Notes under the pieces: generated by a model | The model's input: the letters and a program-made list of their open reading frames with translations, nothing else | Told to the model about the DNA's origin: nothing | Databases searched by the model: none | Made by a program: the position numbers and the translations under genes | Shown: one piece after another, positions 28,011 through 35,984 of the stretch | How the letters are laid out: every line of letters begins with the position of its first letter | How positions within the stretch are numbered: position 1 is the first letter of the stretch | DNA from: Streptomyces reniochalinae | Lineage (GTDB): Bacteria > Actinomycetota > Actinomycetes > Streptomycetales > Streptomycetaceae | Assembly (NCBI RefSeq): GCF_003323735.1 | Contig: NZ_QOIM01000022.1 | Span: 115,303-179,302 of the forward strand | Direction of reading: 5' to 3' | DNA length: 64,000 bases

Positions 28011-31000
28011 ATGCGCATACGTGCCACGGGCACGCCGTTTTGGCGTGCCCGCACACAGTCCAGACGTACGGTCACCGCGTCGCTGGCGGTGTTGGCGGTG
28101 ACCGCGACGGGCGCGGCGCTGCTGCCCGCGTCGGCCAATGCCGCACCGGTGGCGAGGGCGGGGGCGGACTCCGACTGGGGCAAGGGGAGCCCGGATGCGA
28201 AGGTCCCCGCCGTGAAGGTGGGCTCGACCAAGCGGGCCGCGAACGAGAAGGAGGCCGCCCCCTCGCCGGAGGTGGCGGCCTGGCGGGCGGCGCAGAAGGA
28301 ACGCGCGACGAGCCCGGCGAAGGCGGCGCCCAGCAAGGCGGCCCGAGCGGCAGCGGAGACGGTGGTACCGGAGGGGCAGGGCGATGTGCCCTGGCATGAG
28401 ATATCGGACTTCCGTATCACCGATTCCCTGGTCGCGCGGGTCAATCACTCGTCGGGGAACCTGATGCTGGCGGGCACGGACTTCGACGTGGCGGGTGTGG
28501 GTCAAAACCTTCAACTGGCGCGTACGTACAACTCGTTGGACGCCCCGTGGGGGAAGGTCTCGCAGCGCTGGTGGCAGGAGTACGAGCGCTACCTCCAGCT
28601 GTCGGATCACGAGGCCGTTCTCTACGACAAGACCGGCGACAGCCTCCGCTTCAAGCGGGACGGGGACGCCTTCACCACCCCGAAGGGCTACGCGAAGGAT
28701 CTGAAGAAGAACGCGGATGGCACCTACACCCTGACCGACCGCAAGTCGGGGGTGAAGGACACCTACAGCGAACACGGCACGCTGACGAAGGTGACCGACA
28801 GGAACGACGGCGCGATCACCGTCACCCAGCACGACGAGGGCGCGGAGCACAAGGGCTTCAAGCTGACCGAGACCCGCTCGGGCCGCTGGGTCGACCTGCT
28901 CAAGACCGACGCGAGCCAGTGGCAGGCCAAGGACCACACCGGCCGCACCGCGGTCTTCGACCTCAACGGCGCCGGGGACCTGGCCCGGTCGACGGACACG
29001 GAGGGCAAGGCCACCAGCTTTGGCTACGACTCCTCCCGCCGCCTGACGAAGATCACCACCCCGGAAGGACGGGTGACGGTCTTCACGTACGACGCCGCCA
29101 ACCGCGTCACCTCCATGCTGCGGGCCACCGGCTTCAACGGCGACGGCGAGACCGGCCCCACCTACCGCTACTCCTACGACACCGACGCACCCGGTAAGGC
29201 AGGCACGACCACCGTCACCGACCCGTTGGGCGACGCCACCAAGTACAAGCACGACGCGGACGGCCAGGTCTCCAAGGTCACCGACCCGCTGGAGCATTCC
29301 CGTTCGAAGACGTACGACGCGAACCGCAACGTGGCCACCGCGACCGACGCCATGGGCACCGGCGGCAGCGACGGGAATGTGACCGCCTACGGCTGGGACT
29401 CCCGCAGCAACCCCACGTCCGCGACGTTGCCGACGGGGGCGACGAGTGCGCTGACCGGCTACCAGACCATCGCCGGGGCCGACCTGCCCGGGACGATGAA
29501 GATGCCCGACGGCGAGGAATCGAAGTACGCCTACGACGCGAAGGGCAACACCACCTCCGTCGCCGTCTCCGGCGCGGGCGGCGGCACCCGCACGACGGAC
29601 TACAACAAGGCCGACCCGAAGTGCGGCGGTTTCGAGGGCCAGGCGTGTTCGGTGAAGGACGAGCGGGGCAAGGAGACGAAGTTCTCCTACGACGCGAAGG
29701 GCAACCTCACGAAGGCCACCCCGCCCAGCCCGATGGGGGCGACCGCGTACACGTATGACGACAAGGGCCGCCCCGCCACGGTGACCGACGGCCGCGGCAC
29801 CAAGACCACGTACACCTACGACGAGCGCGACCGGGTCACGAAGGTCGAGTCCCCGACGAAGACGGTGACCTACGCCTACGACGGGGACGGCAACCTCACC
29901 CAGCGCTCCGACAGCTCCGGGGTGGTGAAGTACGCCTTCGACCCCCTCAACCGCGAGACGGTCCGCACGCTCCAGGACGGCTCCCAGACGATCCTGACCT
30001 ACACGGCCGACGGGAACGTCGAGTCGTATCAGGACCCGGGCGGCAAAACGGCGTACGCGTACGACGACGCCAACCGCCTGACCGAACTGACCGCGCCGGA
30101 CGGCAAGAAGACCACCTACGGGTACAACAACAACGACACCCGCACCTCCACCACCTACCCCGGCGGCACCAAACAGGCCATCACGGTGGACAAGTCCGAC
30201 CGCCCCACCAAGATCAAGGCCACCCACGGGTCCACCATCCTGATGGATCTGGCCTACACCTACTCCTACACGGCGGGCGGCAAGGCCACCGACGGGATGA
30301 AGATCCGGACCGTCACCGACACGGTCGAGGGTCTGAAGCGCACCCACACCTACGACAGTGCGGGCCGTTTCTCCTTCGCCAAGGAGACCAAGGGCAGCGC
30401 GACGAACAACTCCTGGCAGTACTGCTACGACGCGGCCGGGAACCTGACCTCCCAGGGCATCGTGGAGGGCTGCCCGCGCGGCACGACATACAAGTACAAC
30501 GACGCCTCCGAGCTGATCCAGAAAAACGACGACACCAAGGGCTGGACCTACGACAAAGCGGGCAACGAAACGGCCGGAGCCCCGACCCCCGAAACAACGC
30601 GCACCAACAGCACCTGGTCGGACTTCTCCCAGCTCACCTCCACCACAGTGGGCGGCACGAAGTACGACGCTGAATACGCCTCCACGGACAACAGCGAACG
30701 CGTCAAGGTCGGCGCCACCTTCTTCCACCAGGGCCCCATCGGCCTCGCGGCCACCAGCACCAGCGGTGTGGACACGGGATTCGTCCGCGAGGCCGAGGGA
30801 ACCCTCAACTCCATGACACGAGGCGGGAAGAGCTACTACTACCTGACCGACGCACTCGGCTCCACCGTCGCCATGGTCGACGAGACGGGCAAGAAGACCG
30901 CCTCGTACTACTACAGCCCGAGAGGCGTCACCGTACCCACCGAAACCAAGGGCGCCGAACAGCCCTACCGCTTCGCCGGCACCTACCAAGACCCCACAGC

Positions 31001-31370
31001 GACGTACCACATGGGAGCCCGTTACTACGACCCCCGCATCGGCCGCTTCACCCAACCCGACCCCAGCGGCCAAGAAACCAACCCCTACCTCTACGCATCC
31101 GGCGATCCCGTCAACATGATCGACCCTTCTGGGTTGTTCGGAATTCCGGACTGGGCCAAGAAGGCGGCGGGGAAGGTCAAGGACAACCTCAGCCGGATTG
31201 GCGGCATGGCCTCCGGCTGCGCTTCTGGAGTGGCTGCAGCAGGTGAGAGTGGTTTGATCGCAGCGGGTAGCACAGTAGGCCCCCAGGGAGGGCTCGCAAC
31301 AGGTGTGGCAGGCTGCGCTGTGGGAGCGTTCGTGGCCGACAGTGGGGGATCCATAATCACCTACGGATAG
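28011..31370 (+). CDS. Secreted RHS/YD-repeat polymorphic toxin
   Basis: A 1119-residue exported protein. Residues 1-45 form a Sec signal peptide (LAVLAVTATGAALLPASANA). A DUF6531-like region follows (SGNLMLAGTDFDVAGVGQNLQLARTYNS), then about 20 RHS/YD repeats (such as FSYDAKGNLTKATPPS). The core ends in PYRFAGTYQDPTATYHMGARYYDPRIGRFTQPDP and DPVNMIDPSGLFG. The variable tip after DPSG is only about 75 residues: a basic amphipathic helix (DWAKKAAGKVKDNLSRIGG) followed by a Gly/Ala-rich hydrophobic stretch with two cysteines. The tip resembles a membrane-active peptide rather than a folded nuclease. The two small membrane-protein genes downstream are likely immunity genes. Confidence 0.88.
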   Translation: MRIRATGTPFWRARTQSRRTVTASLAVLAVTATGAALLPASANAAPVARAGADSDWGKGSPDAKVPAVKVGSTKRAANEKEAAPSPEVAAWRAAQKERATSPAKAAPSKAARAAAETVVPEGQGDVPWHEISDFRITDSLVARVNHSSGNLMLAGTDFDVAGVGQNLQLARTYNSLDAPWGKVSQRWWQEYERYLQLSDHEAVLYDKTGDSLRFKRDGDAFTTPKGYAKDLKKNADGTYTLTDRKSGVKDTYSEHGTLTKVTDRNDGAITVTQHDEGAEHKGFKLTETRSGRWVDLLKTDASQWQAKDHTGRTAVFDLNGAGDLARSTDTEGKATSFGYDSSRRLTKITTPEGRVTVFTYDAANRVTSMLRATGFNGDGETGPTYRYSYDTDAPGKAGTTTVTDPLGDATKYKHDADGQVSKVTDPLEHSRSKTYDANRNVATATDAMGTGGSDGNVTAYGWDSRSNPTSATLPTGATSALTGYQTIAGADLPGTMKMPDGEESKYAYDAKGNTTSVAVSGAGGGTRTTDYNKADPKCGGFEGQACSVKDERGKETKFSYDAKGNLTKATPPSPMGATAYTYDDKGRPATVTDGRGTKTTYTYDERDRVTKVESPTKTVTYAYDGDGNLTQRSDSSGVVKYAFDPLNRETVRTLQDGSQTILTYTADGNVESYQDPGGKTAYAYDDANRLTELTAPDGKKTTYGYNNNDTRTSTTYPGGTKQAITVDKSDRPTKIKATHGSTILMDLAYTYSYTAGGKATDGMKIRTVTDTVEGLKRTHTYDSAGRFSFAKETKGSATNNSWQYCYDAAGNLTSQGIVEGCPRGTTYKYNDASELIQKNDDTKGWTYDKAGNETAGAPTPETTRTNSTWSDFSQLTSTTVGGTKYDAEYASTDNSERVKVGATFFHQGPIGLAATSTSGVDTGFVREAEGTLNSMTRGGKSYYYLTDALGSTVAMVDETGKKTASYYYSPRGVTVPTETKGAEQPYRFAGTYQDPTATYHMGARYYDPRIGRFTQPDPSGQETNPYLYASGDPVNMIDPSGLFGIPDWAKKAAGKVKDNLSRIGGMASGCASGVAAAGESGLIAAGSTVGPQGGLATGVAGCAVGAFVADSGGSIITYG

Positions 31371-31395
31371 GCCCCCTGAGGAATCTTTGCCCCTA

Positions 31396-31426
31396 GTTGG
31401 GGAGAACCGTTCTATGGTTCTCCCCA
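31396..31426 (+). terminator. Hairpin between the RHS gene and the first small membrane-protein gene
   Basis: A perfect 12-base-pair stem (31396-31407 with 31415-31426) with a 7-base loop lies 25 bases after the toxin stop. It could end the toxin transcript or act as an attenuator, letting immunity be expressed on its own. Confidence 0.65.
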
Positions 31427-31488
31427 ACGAGGGTTTCCAGCACATTGGAATGAACGCAAACTCATCCAGTACGCAAGAGGTGAAGTAG

Positions 31489-31671
31489 ATGAATAAAAAA
31501 CACGTACTCGCATTTACAGGCATCGCTGCCATAATTTCCGTCTTCGCGCTCATCAAGGGAATCTGGTTGAGCGATCCCATGGACTGGGGAAGTACGCTCA
31601 TCGGAATCGTGGGTATTTCTGGTGTAGGTCTCATGTGCTCGGCATACGTCCGCGGGCGTAGGGCTCGGTGA
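31489..31671 (+). CDS. Small two-helix membrane protein, candidate RHS immunity protein
   Basis: A 60-residue protein with two membrane helices (VLAFTGIAAIISVFALIKGIW and STLIGIVGISGVGLMCSAYV) and a basic C-terminus (RGRRAR). An AGAGGTGAAG ribosome site precedes the ATG. The coding DNA is clearly less GC-rich than its neighbours and uses codons such as AAA and ATA that are rare here. The gene follows directly after the RHS tip. The position, size, composition and membrane character fit an immunity protein against a membrane-active tip; this is inference. Confidence 0.6.
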   Translation: MNKKHVLAFTGIAAIISVFALIKGIWLSDPMDWGSTLIGIVGISGVGLMCSAYVRGRRAR

Positions 31672-31732
31672 ATCAGTCGAGTCCGCTGATGCGAGATAAT
31701 TTGCCAAGATGCCTACTATGAGGAGGATCAGC

Positions 31733-31972
31733 ATGTCAGCATCCGAAAAGAACCCTGAATCGCCGTCGCCAGGATTGATGACTCTCATGAAATGGGGGCC
31801 TTGGGTATTCTGGCCGATGTTGGCATTCTCCATATTCATAGTTGCGGGATTGATCGTCGCGAAAAGTGGCGTGGGGCAGATCTTGTGGAGTTCCGTACAT
31901 GTATGCGTGTGGGTTTACGCACTCGTCCGGACGAGGGGATTGAAGCGCAAGTACGGTATCGATCTGTCGTAG
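31733..31972 (+). CDS. Second small membrane protein, candidate immunity protein
   Basis: A 79-residue protein with a polar start and two membrane helices (WVFWPMLAFSIFIVAGLIVA and GQILWSSVHVCVWVYALV), then a basic end (RTRGLKRKYG). GAGGATC lies upstream of the ATG at 31733; the frame is open from 31709. Like the preceding gene it has low GC for this genome. Two unrelated small membrane genes after one RHS tip may mean a duplicated immunity function or an orphan immunity gene from an earlier tip. Confidence 0.6.
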   Translation: MSASEKNPESPSPGLMTLMKWGPWVFWPMLAFSIFIVAGLIVAKSGVGQILWSSVHVCVWVYALVRTRGLKRKYGIDLS

Positions 31973-32072
31973 AGATGACGCCGGGCTGAATGTCCGAGCG
32001 GGGAACCCGCAGGAGATCGGTGGCGGCGCGGTGTGACCGACCGGTAGGGCTGGAGCGGTCGCAGCAGTCGTT

Positions 32073-33291
32073 TCAAGACAGCCCTCGGCTACGACGAGTA
32101 GGTTGGCGGCCCCATGAGGGTCGATGGGAGCAGGTGGCTGTAGGAGCGGTGAGGAACTGCAGCGCTTGGGCGGCTTGGCGCGGTATGACGCCGTTGCCCA
32201 GGGCGGTGAGTTGGGCGGGGCGCCCCAGTCCGGGGGTGGCGGTCACCCAGCCGTCTTCAAGGCCCTGCATCCATTCCACGAAGCGTGGGGAGAGGCGCCC
32301 CGCGTCGTCGGTTGGCGGCGGTGCCGGTCGGGTGAGGCTCTCCCACCGGGCGATGGCGTCGCCGTAGCGTCCCCATTCCCGGGGGACTTCTTCGTCAGCG
32401 CCGAGGTATCGAAGAGGGCGGGGCGCGGGTTCGCCGGAATCCGGCCCGCGGTCGCTCGGTCGCTCAGTTGGGCTGCCGCCGAGGGGAGCGTGAGGTCGCC
32501 GTTGCCGTGGCGCTGGCGAGGTGAGCCCTTGATGCCGTCGAATGCCTTCGGGGTCGGCAGCAGCCACTCGACCTCGTCCGCGAGGTTCGGCCCGTGACCG
32601 CCCTGCTTCCGTTTCTCCGGGTGCTGGCTGCCGCCGTTGGAAGCGATGTTGCTGGTCGGCGTCTTGAGCAACGGCGCCCCGTCGCCAGGCGACCAGGAAG
32701 AGACGTTCCCTTCGGTGCGGGGCGCCGACGTCGGAGGCGCGTAGCACGCACCAGCGCGCATCACGCCCGAGGTCGGCCAGGGAGCCGAGTACGGCACCGA
32801 GTGCCCGCACAGCAGGCCGACTTGCGGTGTCTCCCAGACACCACGGGCACGGTTCCAGGTTGCCAGCGGTAGCGGCGGGTGAGGTGAGGAGTCCTCGTAC
32901 GTTTTCGATCACCACCAGGCAGGGGTCGAGGGCGTCGATGGCACGCACCACGTGGTGCCACAGCCCGGAGCGGTTTCCTTCCAGCAGGCCGGCACGGCGT
33001 CCGGCGATCGAGACGTCTTTGACAGGGGAAACCCGCCGTCAGGACGCACACCTCCGGCGCTTCCGACCAGTTGACGGTGGTGATGTCGCCGAGGTTGGGC
33101 ACGCGGGGCCAGTGCCGGGCCAGGATGCGGCTGGCGCCGGGGTCGGTCTCGGCGTGCCAGGCGAGGGTGCCGCCCAGGGCGGCCTGGACGCCCAGGTCCA
33201 GGCCGCCGTAGCCGGAGCACAGACTCCCGATCAGCAGGCCCGAGCCACCAACCGCCGTCGGGTCATCGCCCACGTACGGGCCCGGCTGCAT
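32073..33291 (-). pseudogene. C5-cytosine DNA methyltransferase with frameshift after the catalytic cysteine
   Basis: The N-terminal part, from ATG 33291, has motif I (IGSLCSGYGGLDLGVQAALGG), the partner acidic segment (WHAETDPGASRIL) and motif IV with the catalytic cysteine (LTAGFPCQ). Directly after PCQ the frame is lost. The next frame carries the continuation: DALDPCLVVIENVRGLLTS (motif VI ENV), SDVGAPHRRERLFLVA (motif VIII QRRxR-like) and the C-terminal LTALGNGVIPRQAAQAL (motif X). One extra A in the coding strand, within TTT 33018-33020, explains it. It would methylate cytosine in DNA, probably to protect the element from host restriction. Its start overlaps the upstream gene. Confidence 0.82.
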
Positions 33292-34487
33292 GCGAGGGCT
33301 GCTGGGCAGGAGCCTCGGCAGGTGTTTCGGCCTCGGCCGACGCCTGGTCGCGCGCGTGGTCGGCTTGCGCTGAGCGGGCGCGGGCGGCATGGGAGACGGA
33401 CGATGCTTCCGCGTCTTCCAGGAGGGCGGCGCCGTTCATCATGGACGCGTGCGCGGAGGAGAGGCCGTCGCGGGTGTCGGCGATGTGCCGCTGGGCGAGA
33501 GCGAACGCCGTATGGCGCCCGTTGAGCAGTGCCGCGTGCTCGGGGGTGGTGCGGGAGTGGGCGTGTAGGAAGCCGAACTGGCGGTAGGCGGCTCCGTAAT
33601 GGCCCACGGCTTCGCTGAGGTGTCCGGCCGCCCTGGCCCAGGCGCCGACGACGGCGGCGAGGCCGGGGTCGGGCTGGCTGCCTGCGGAGCGGACGCGCAC
33701 TTCCTGCGAGAGGTCCTGCACGAGGGAGGCGAGGTCGGCCAGATGAGTAGAGGAGCGGGTCAGGTCGGGGAGATCGCCCGGGGAGTGGGGAAGGTGGAGC
33801 TGGCCGCGTTTGCGGCTCAGTTCCTCGGCTCGGCGCAGCATGCGCTGCCGCTCGGTCTCCGTCTGGTGGTCGTGGTCGTTCATGGAGCAACTCCTGCGGG
33901 TGCGTTGAGGAAGGGGCCGGGGAGTTGGCGGTTCTCGGGTGGTGTGCGGATGCCGGTGCATGGGTGTGGGCAATGACGCGCTGCGTCGTTCGAGTGCGGG
34001 CGGCCCTGGCCAGGGGAGGAGTGGTGTCGAGGTCCTTGGCGACAGCCCGCAGGCGCTTGGCGCCATCGCTGAGGCGGTCGCGGGCCCACTTGAGGCTGTG
34101 CTGCAAGGAGGCGAACGAATGCTCACGTGCGTCGTTCAGGTCCGGACCGACGTGGCCTTGGAAGCGGTGGTGGAAGCCCAGTTCGGCGTAGGCGGCGGTG
34201 TAGTGGGCCACCGCCTCGCCCGCCTGCCCGGCGACGTCCGTGTAAGCGCTCACGACCTGACCGCGGTCTGCGCGGGGCACCGCCTCGACGGAGCGGAAGA
34301 GGACTTCGTCGGACAGGTCCCGCACGAGGCCGGTAAGGGAAGCCAGGTGCTTGGAGGATCCGATCAGGTCCGGCTGATCTGTGGGAGAGGAGGGCACGGT
34401 GATGCTCGCGCGGAGCCGTTCCATCCTTTCGGCCACGATCACGAGCTGGGCCTGCTCGGACTGGGTGCGCTCGGCCGGGTCTGTCAC
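33231..34487 (-). CDS. Hypothetical helical protein; C-terminal boundary doubtful
   Basis: The open frame gives 418 residues, but only about the first 165-195 look real: helical and similar to the following gene (AERMERLRASITVPSSPTDQPDLIGSSKHLASLTGLVRDLSDEV). Beyond about 33883 this frame runs through the whole downstream paralogue in another phase and becomes Arg/Pro-rich, which is typical of noncoding frames. Another frame ends with a TGA at 33880-33882, in an ATGA overlap with the next start, as in neighbouring gene pairs. A small indel near 33900-34000 may therefore have removed the true stop. Its GTG start overlaps the stop of the DnaB-N-like gene. Confidence 0.5.
   Translation of the reverse strand: MTDPAERTQSEQAQLVIVAERMERLRASITVPSSPTDQPDLIGSSKHLASLTGLVRDLSDEVLFRSVEAVPRADRGQVVSAYTDVAGQAGEAVAHYTAAYAELGFHHRFQGHVGPDLNDAREHSFASLQHSLKWARDRLSDGAKRLRAVAKDLDTTPPLARAARTRTTQRVIAHTHAPASAHHPRTANSPAPSSTHPQELLHERPRPPDGDRAAAHAAPSRGTEPQTRPAPPSPLPGRSPRPDPLLYSSGRPRLPRAGPLAGSARPLRRQPARPRPRRRRRRLGQGGRTPQRSRGPLRSRLPPVRLPTRPLPHHPRARGTAQRAPYGVRSRPAAHRRHPRRPLLRARVHDERRRPPGRRGSIVRLPCRPRPLSASRPRARPGVGRGRNTCRGSCPAALACSRARTWAMTRRRLVARAC
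33263..33883 (-). CDS. Hypothetical helical protein, paralogue of the upstream gene
   Basis: A 206-residue, mostly helical protein with no known domain. It opens with a charged helix (ETERQRMLRRAEELSRKRGQL). Residues 30-150 can be aligned with the start of the product of the gene just upstream: PDLTRSSTHLADLASLVQDLSQEV against PDLIGSSKHLASLTGLVRDLSDEV, and AVGHYGAAYRQFGFLH against AVAHYTAAYAELGFHH. The ATG at 33883 follows GCAGGAG. Its end overlaps the methyltransferase start by 29 bases. Role unknown. Confidence 0.65.
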   Translation of the reverse strand: MNDHDHQTETERQRMLRRAEELSRKRGQLHLPHSPGDLPDLTRSSTHLADLASLVQDLSQEVRVRSAGSQPDPGLAAVVGAWARAAGHLSEAVGHYGAAYRQFGFLHAHSRTTPEHAALLNGRHTAFALAQRHIADTRDGLSSAHASMMNGAALLEDAEASSVSHAARARSAQADHARDQASAEAETPAEAPAQQPSHAAGPVRGR

Positions 34488-35671
34488 GGGGAACTCCTTC
34501 GGGAATGCCGGGCAGAAGGGGTGGGAGAGGGCGCCGCCGCGCTGGGAGGCGCCTTGTTTTCGGCGCGGGGCGCGGTGCTGCGCGCCCGTGCGGCGGCGGC
34601 ACGAGCCGGAGGCGGCAGACCCGACGGTTGCCCCGTCGCTGCGTCGGGCTCGGGGCCGGCCTCGCTGGCAGCTCGGCGACGGCGGATCTCGTCGAGGGGA
34701 ACGAGGGCGTGCAGGGCATGGCTGATGAGCTGGCCGGGAGCGAGGGAGGTGTCATCGGCCAGGGCACGGACCTGCCGTGCGGAGGTGGCGGCGGTACGCA
34801 GAAGCGAGGAGTCGAGGACCTGCTCGCCGAAGTAGTCGGCCGATCCCGCGACGGGAACGTGGCATATCCGGCGCACGCGCTCGGCATCGAGTGAGCCCTC
34901 GGTGAGGGCGCCTCGGCGCTGGCACTCCCACAGCACCGTCAGCTCGTCCACCGGCTCGCCCCGGTGCCGCAGCGCTCCGAGGGCCCGGTAGATCTGCCGG
35001 TGGCCGGCGTCGGCGAAGTCGCCGGAATGTAGCCAGTCGGCCATCTGCGAGAGCTGCTCGGGGTGGGCGGTGAGCGCGCCGAGGAGGAACTCCTCGTCGG
35101 CCAGCACCCGCTCGGACGCCTGCCCCGCCGCAGCCGTGGCTGTCGGTCCGGGGACGGCGGTGTGGGGTTCCACGGGCCGGGGTTCGAAGCCCCAGCGTCG
35201 GCCGAGGTCGTCAAGTACATCGTGCAGAATTTGTGCGCGGTGCAGGGTCTCGTCCACGCCGTTGCCGCGGGCGGCGTCGGTGCGGGCGGCCTGGTGCAGG
35301 CGGTGGGCATGCTGGGTGACGCTGCGGTGAATGGCGCCCTCCAGCACCATCCGTCCGTAGACCGGCGCGTGCACGGGGCGCGGACAGGCGGAGGCCAGCG
35401 AGTGGACGTAGGCGCTGGTGACGCCACGCGAACGGGTACTCGCCTCCTCGCGGATCTCATTGAGCCAGGCAAGGGGGACCTGTGCGTCGGGTGCGAGCTT
35501 CGTCGCCGAGTGGCCGCCGGTGCGGAGTGTGAGCATCGCGGCGCAGAGCGCGGAGTGCGCGGGCCGGTAGAAGTGCTCGGGACGCAGCCAACCGGCCAGC
35601 CGACCGAGCTGGCGCGGCTCCAGCAGCACCGCGCCCAGGACTGCCTGCTCCGCTTGCAGCAGCGGCGTCAC
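34484..35671 (-). CDS. DnaB-N-like helicase accessory protein
   Basis: A 395-residue protein with two copies of a DnaB N-terminal-type helical domain: QAEQAVLGAVLLEPRQLGRLAGWLRPEHFYRPAHSALCAAML (about residues 5-45) and ADEEFLLGALTAHPEQLSQMADWLHSGDFADAGHRQIYRALGAL (about 190-235). No RecA-type ATPase domain follows, so it is not a helicase itself. It may load or recruit a helicase or primase during transfer or replication of the element. GTG starts and GTGA overlaps tie it to the genes on both sides. The C-terminus is Ala/Pro-rich. Confidence 0.72.
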   Translation of the reverse strand: MTPLLQAEQAVLGAVLLEPRQLGRLAGWLRPEHFYRPAHSALCAAMLTLRTGGHSATKLAPDAQVPLAWLNEIREEASTRSRGVTSAYVHSLASACPRPVHAPVYGRMVLEGAIHRSVTQHAHRLHQAARTDAARGNGVDETLHRAQILHDVLDDLGRRWGFEPRPVEPHTAVPGPTATAAAGQASERVLADEEFLLGALTAHPEQLSQMADWLHSGDFADAGHRQIYRALGALRHRGEPVDELTVLWECQRRGALTEGSLDAERVRRICHVPVAGSADYFGEQVLDSSLLRTAATSARQVRALADDTSLAPGQLISHALHALVPLDEIRRRRAASEAGPEPDAATGQPSGLPPPARAAAARARSTAPRAENKAPPSAAAPSPTPSARHSRRSSP

Positions 35672-35895
35672 GCCCGCCCCACTTCGGACTCGTCGGTCCC
35701 GAGATGGGCGACGGCCCGGTTCGCGGCGTCCAAAGCGACTGCCAGGGAGTCGAGTTCCCGGGTGAGCGCGGGCTCGTTGGTGGGGACGGCGCCGCCGTTG
35801 GGGGCGACCAGCCACCAGTGCCCGTCCCGGCGTACGGCGGGGGTGCCGGCCAGTTGCTCGGAAGGGTGGATGGTGTCCCAGGAGGGTTGGATCAT
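35668..35895 (-). CDS. Small hypothetical protein
   Basis: A 75-residue protein that starts at ATG 35895 with GAGGTG upstream. It holds a short beta-type segment (TPAVRRDGHWWLVAPNGGAVP) and a C-terminal helix (ALTRELDSLAVALDAANRAVAHL). I do not recognise it. Its stop overlaps the start of the DnaB-N-like gene, so they are co-translated. Confidence 0.6.
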   Translation of the reverse strand: MIQPSWDTIHPSEQLAGTPAVRRDGHWWLVAPNGGAVPTNEPALTRELDSLAVALDAANRAVAHLGTDESEVGRA

Positions 35896-35984
35896 CGGGC
35901 ACCTCGACGGGAGGAGAGAGCGGGCGTAAGGGTGTGGTGGTGAAGCCCGTTCGTCTCGTCGGGGTGCTGCTGCGGGTACGGCGG

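Noticed and set aside
27765..31634. Minus-strand open frame of 1289 residues opposite the RHS gene
   Set aside because: It mirrors the repetitive RHS sequence, is Gly/Val/Arg-rich with no known domain, and lacks a start with a ribosome site.
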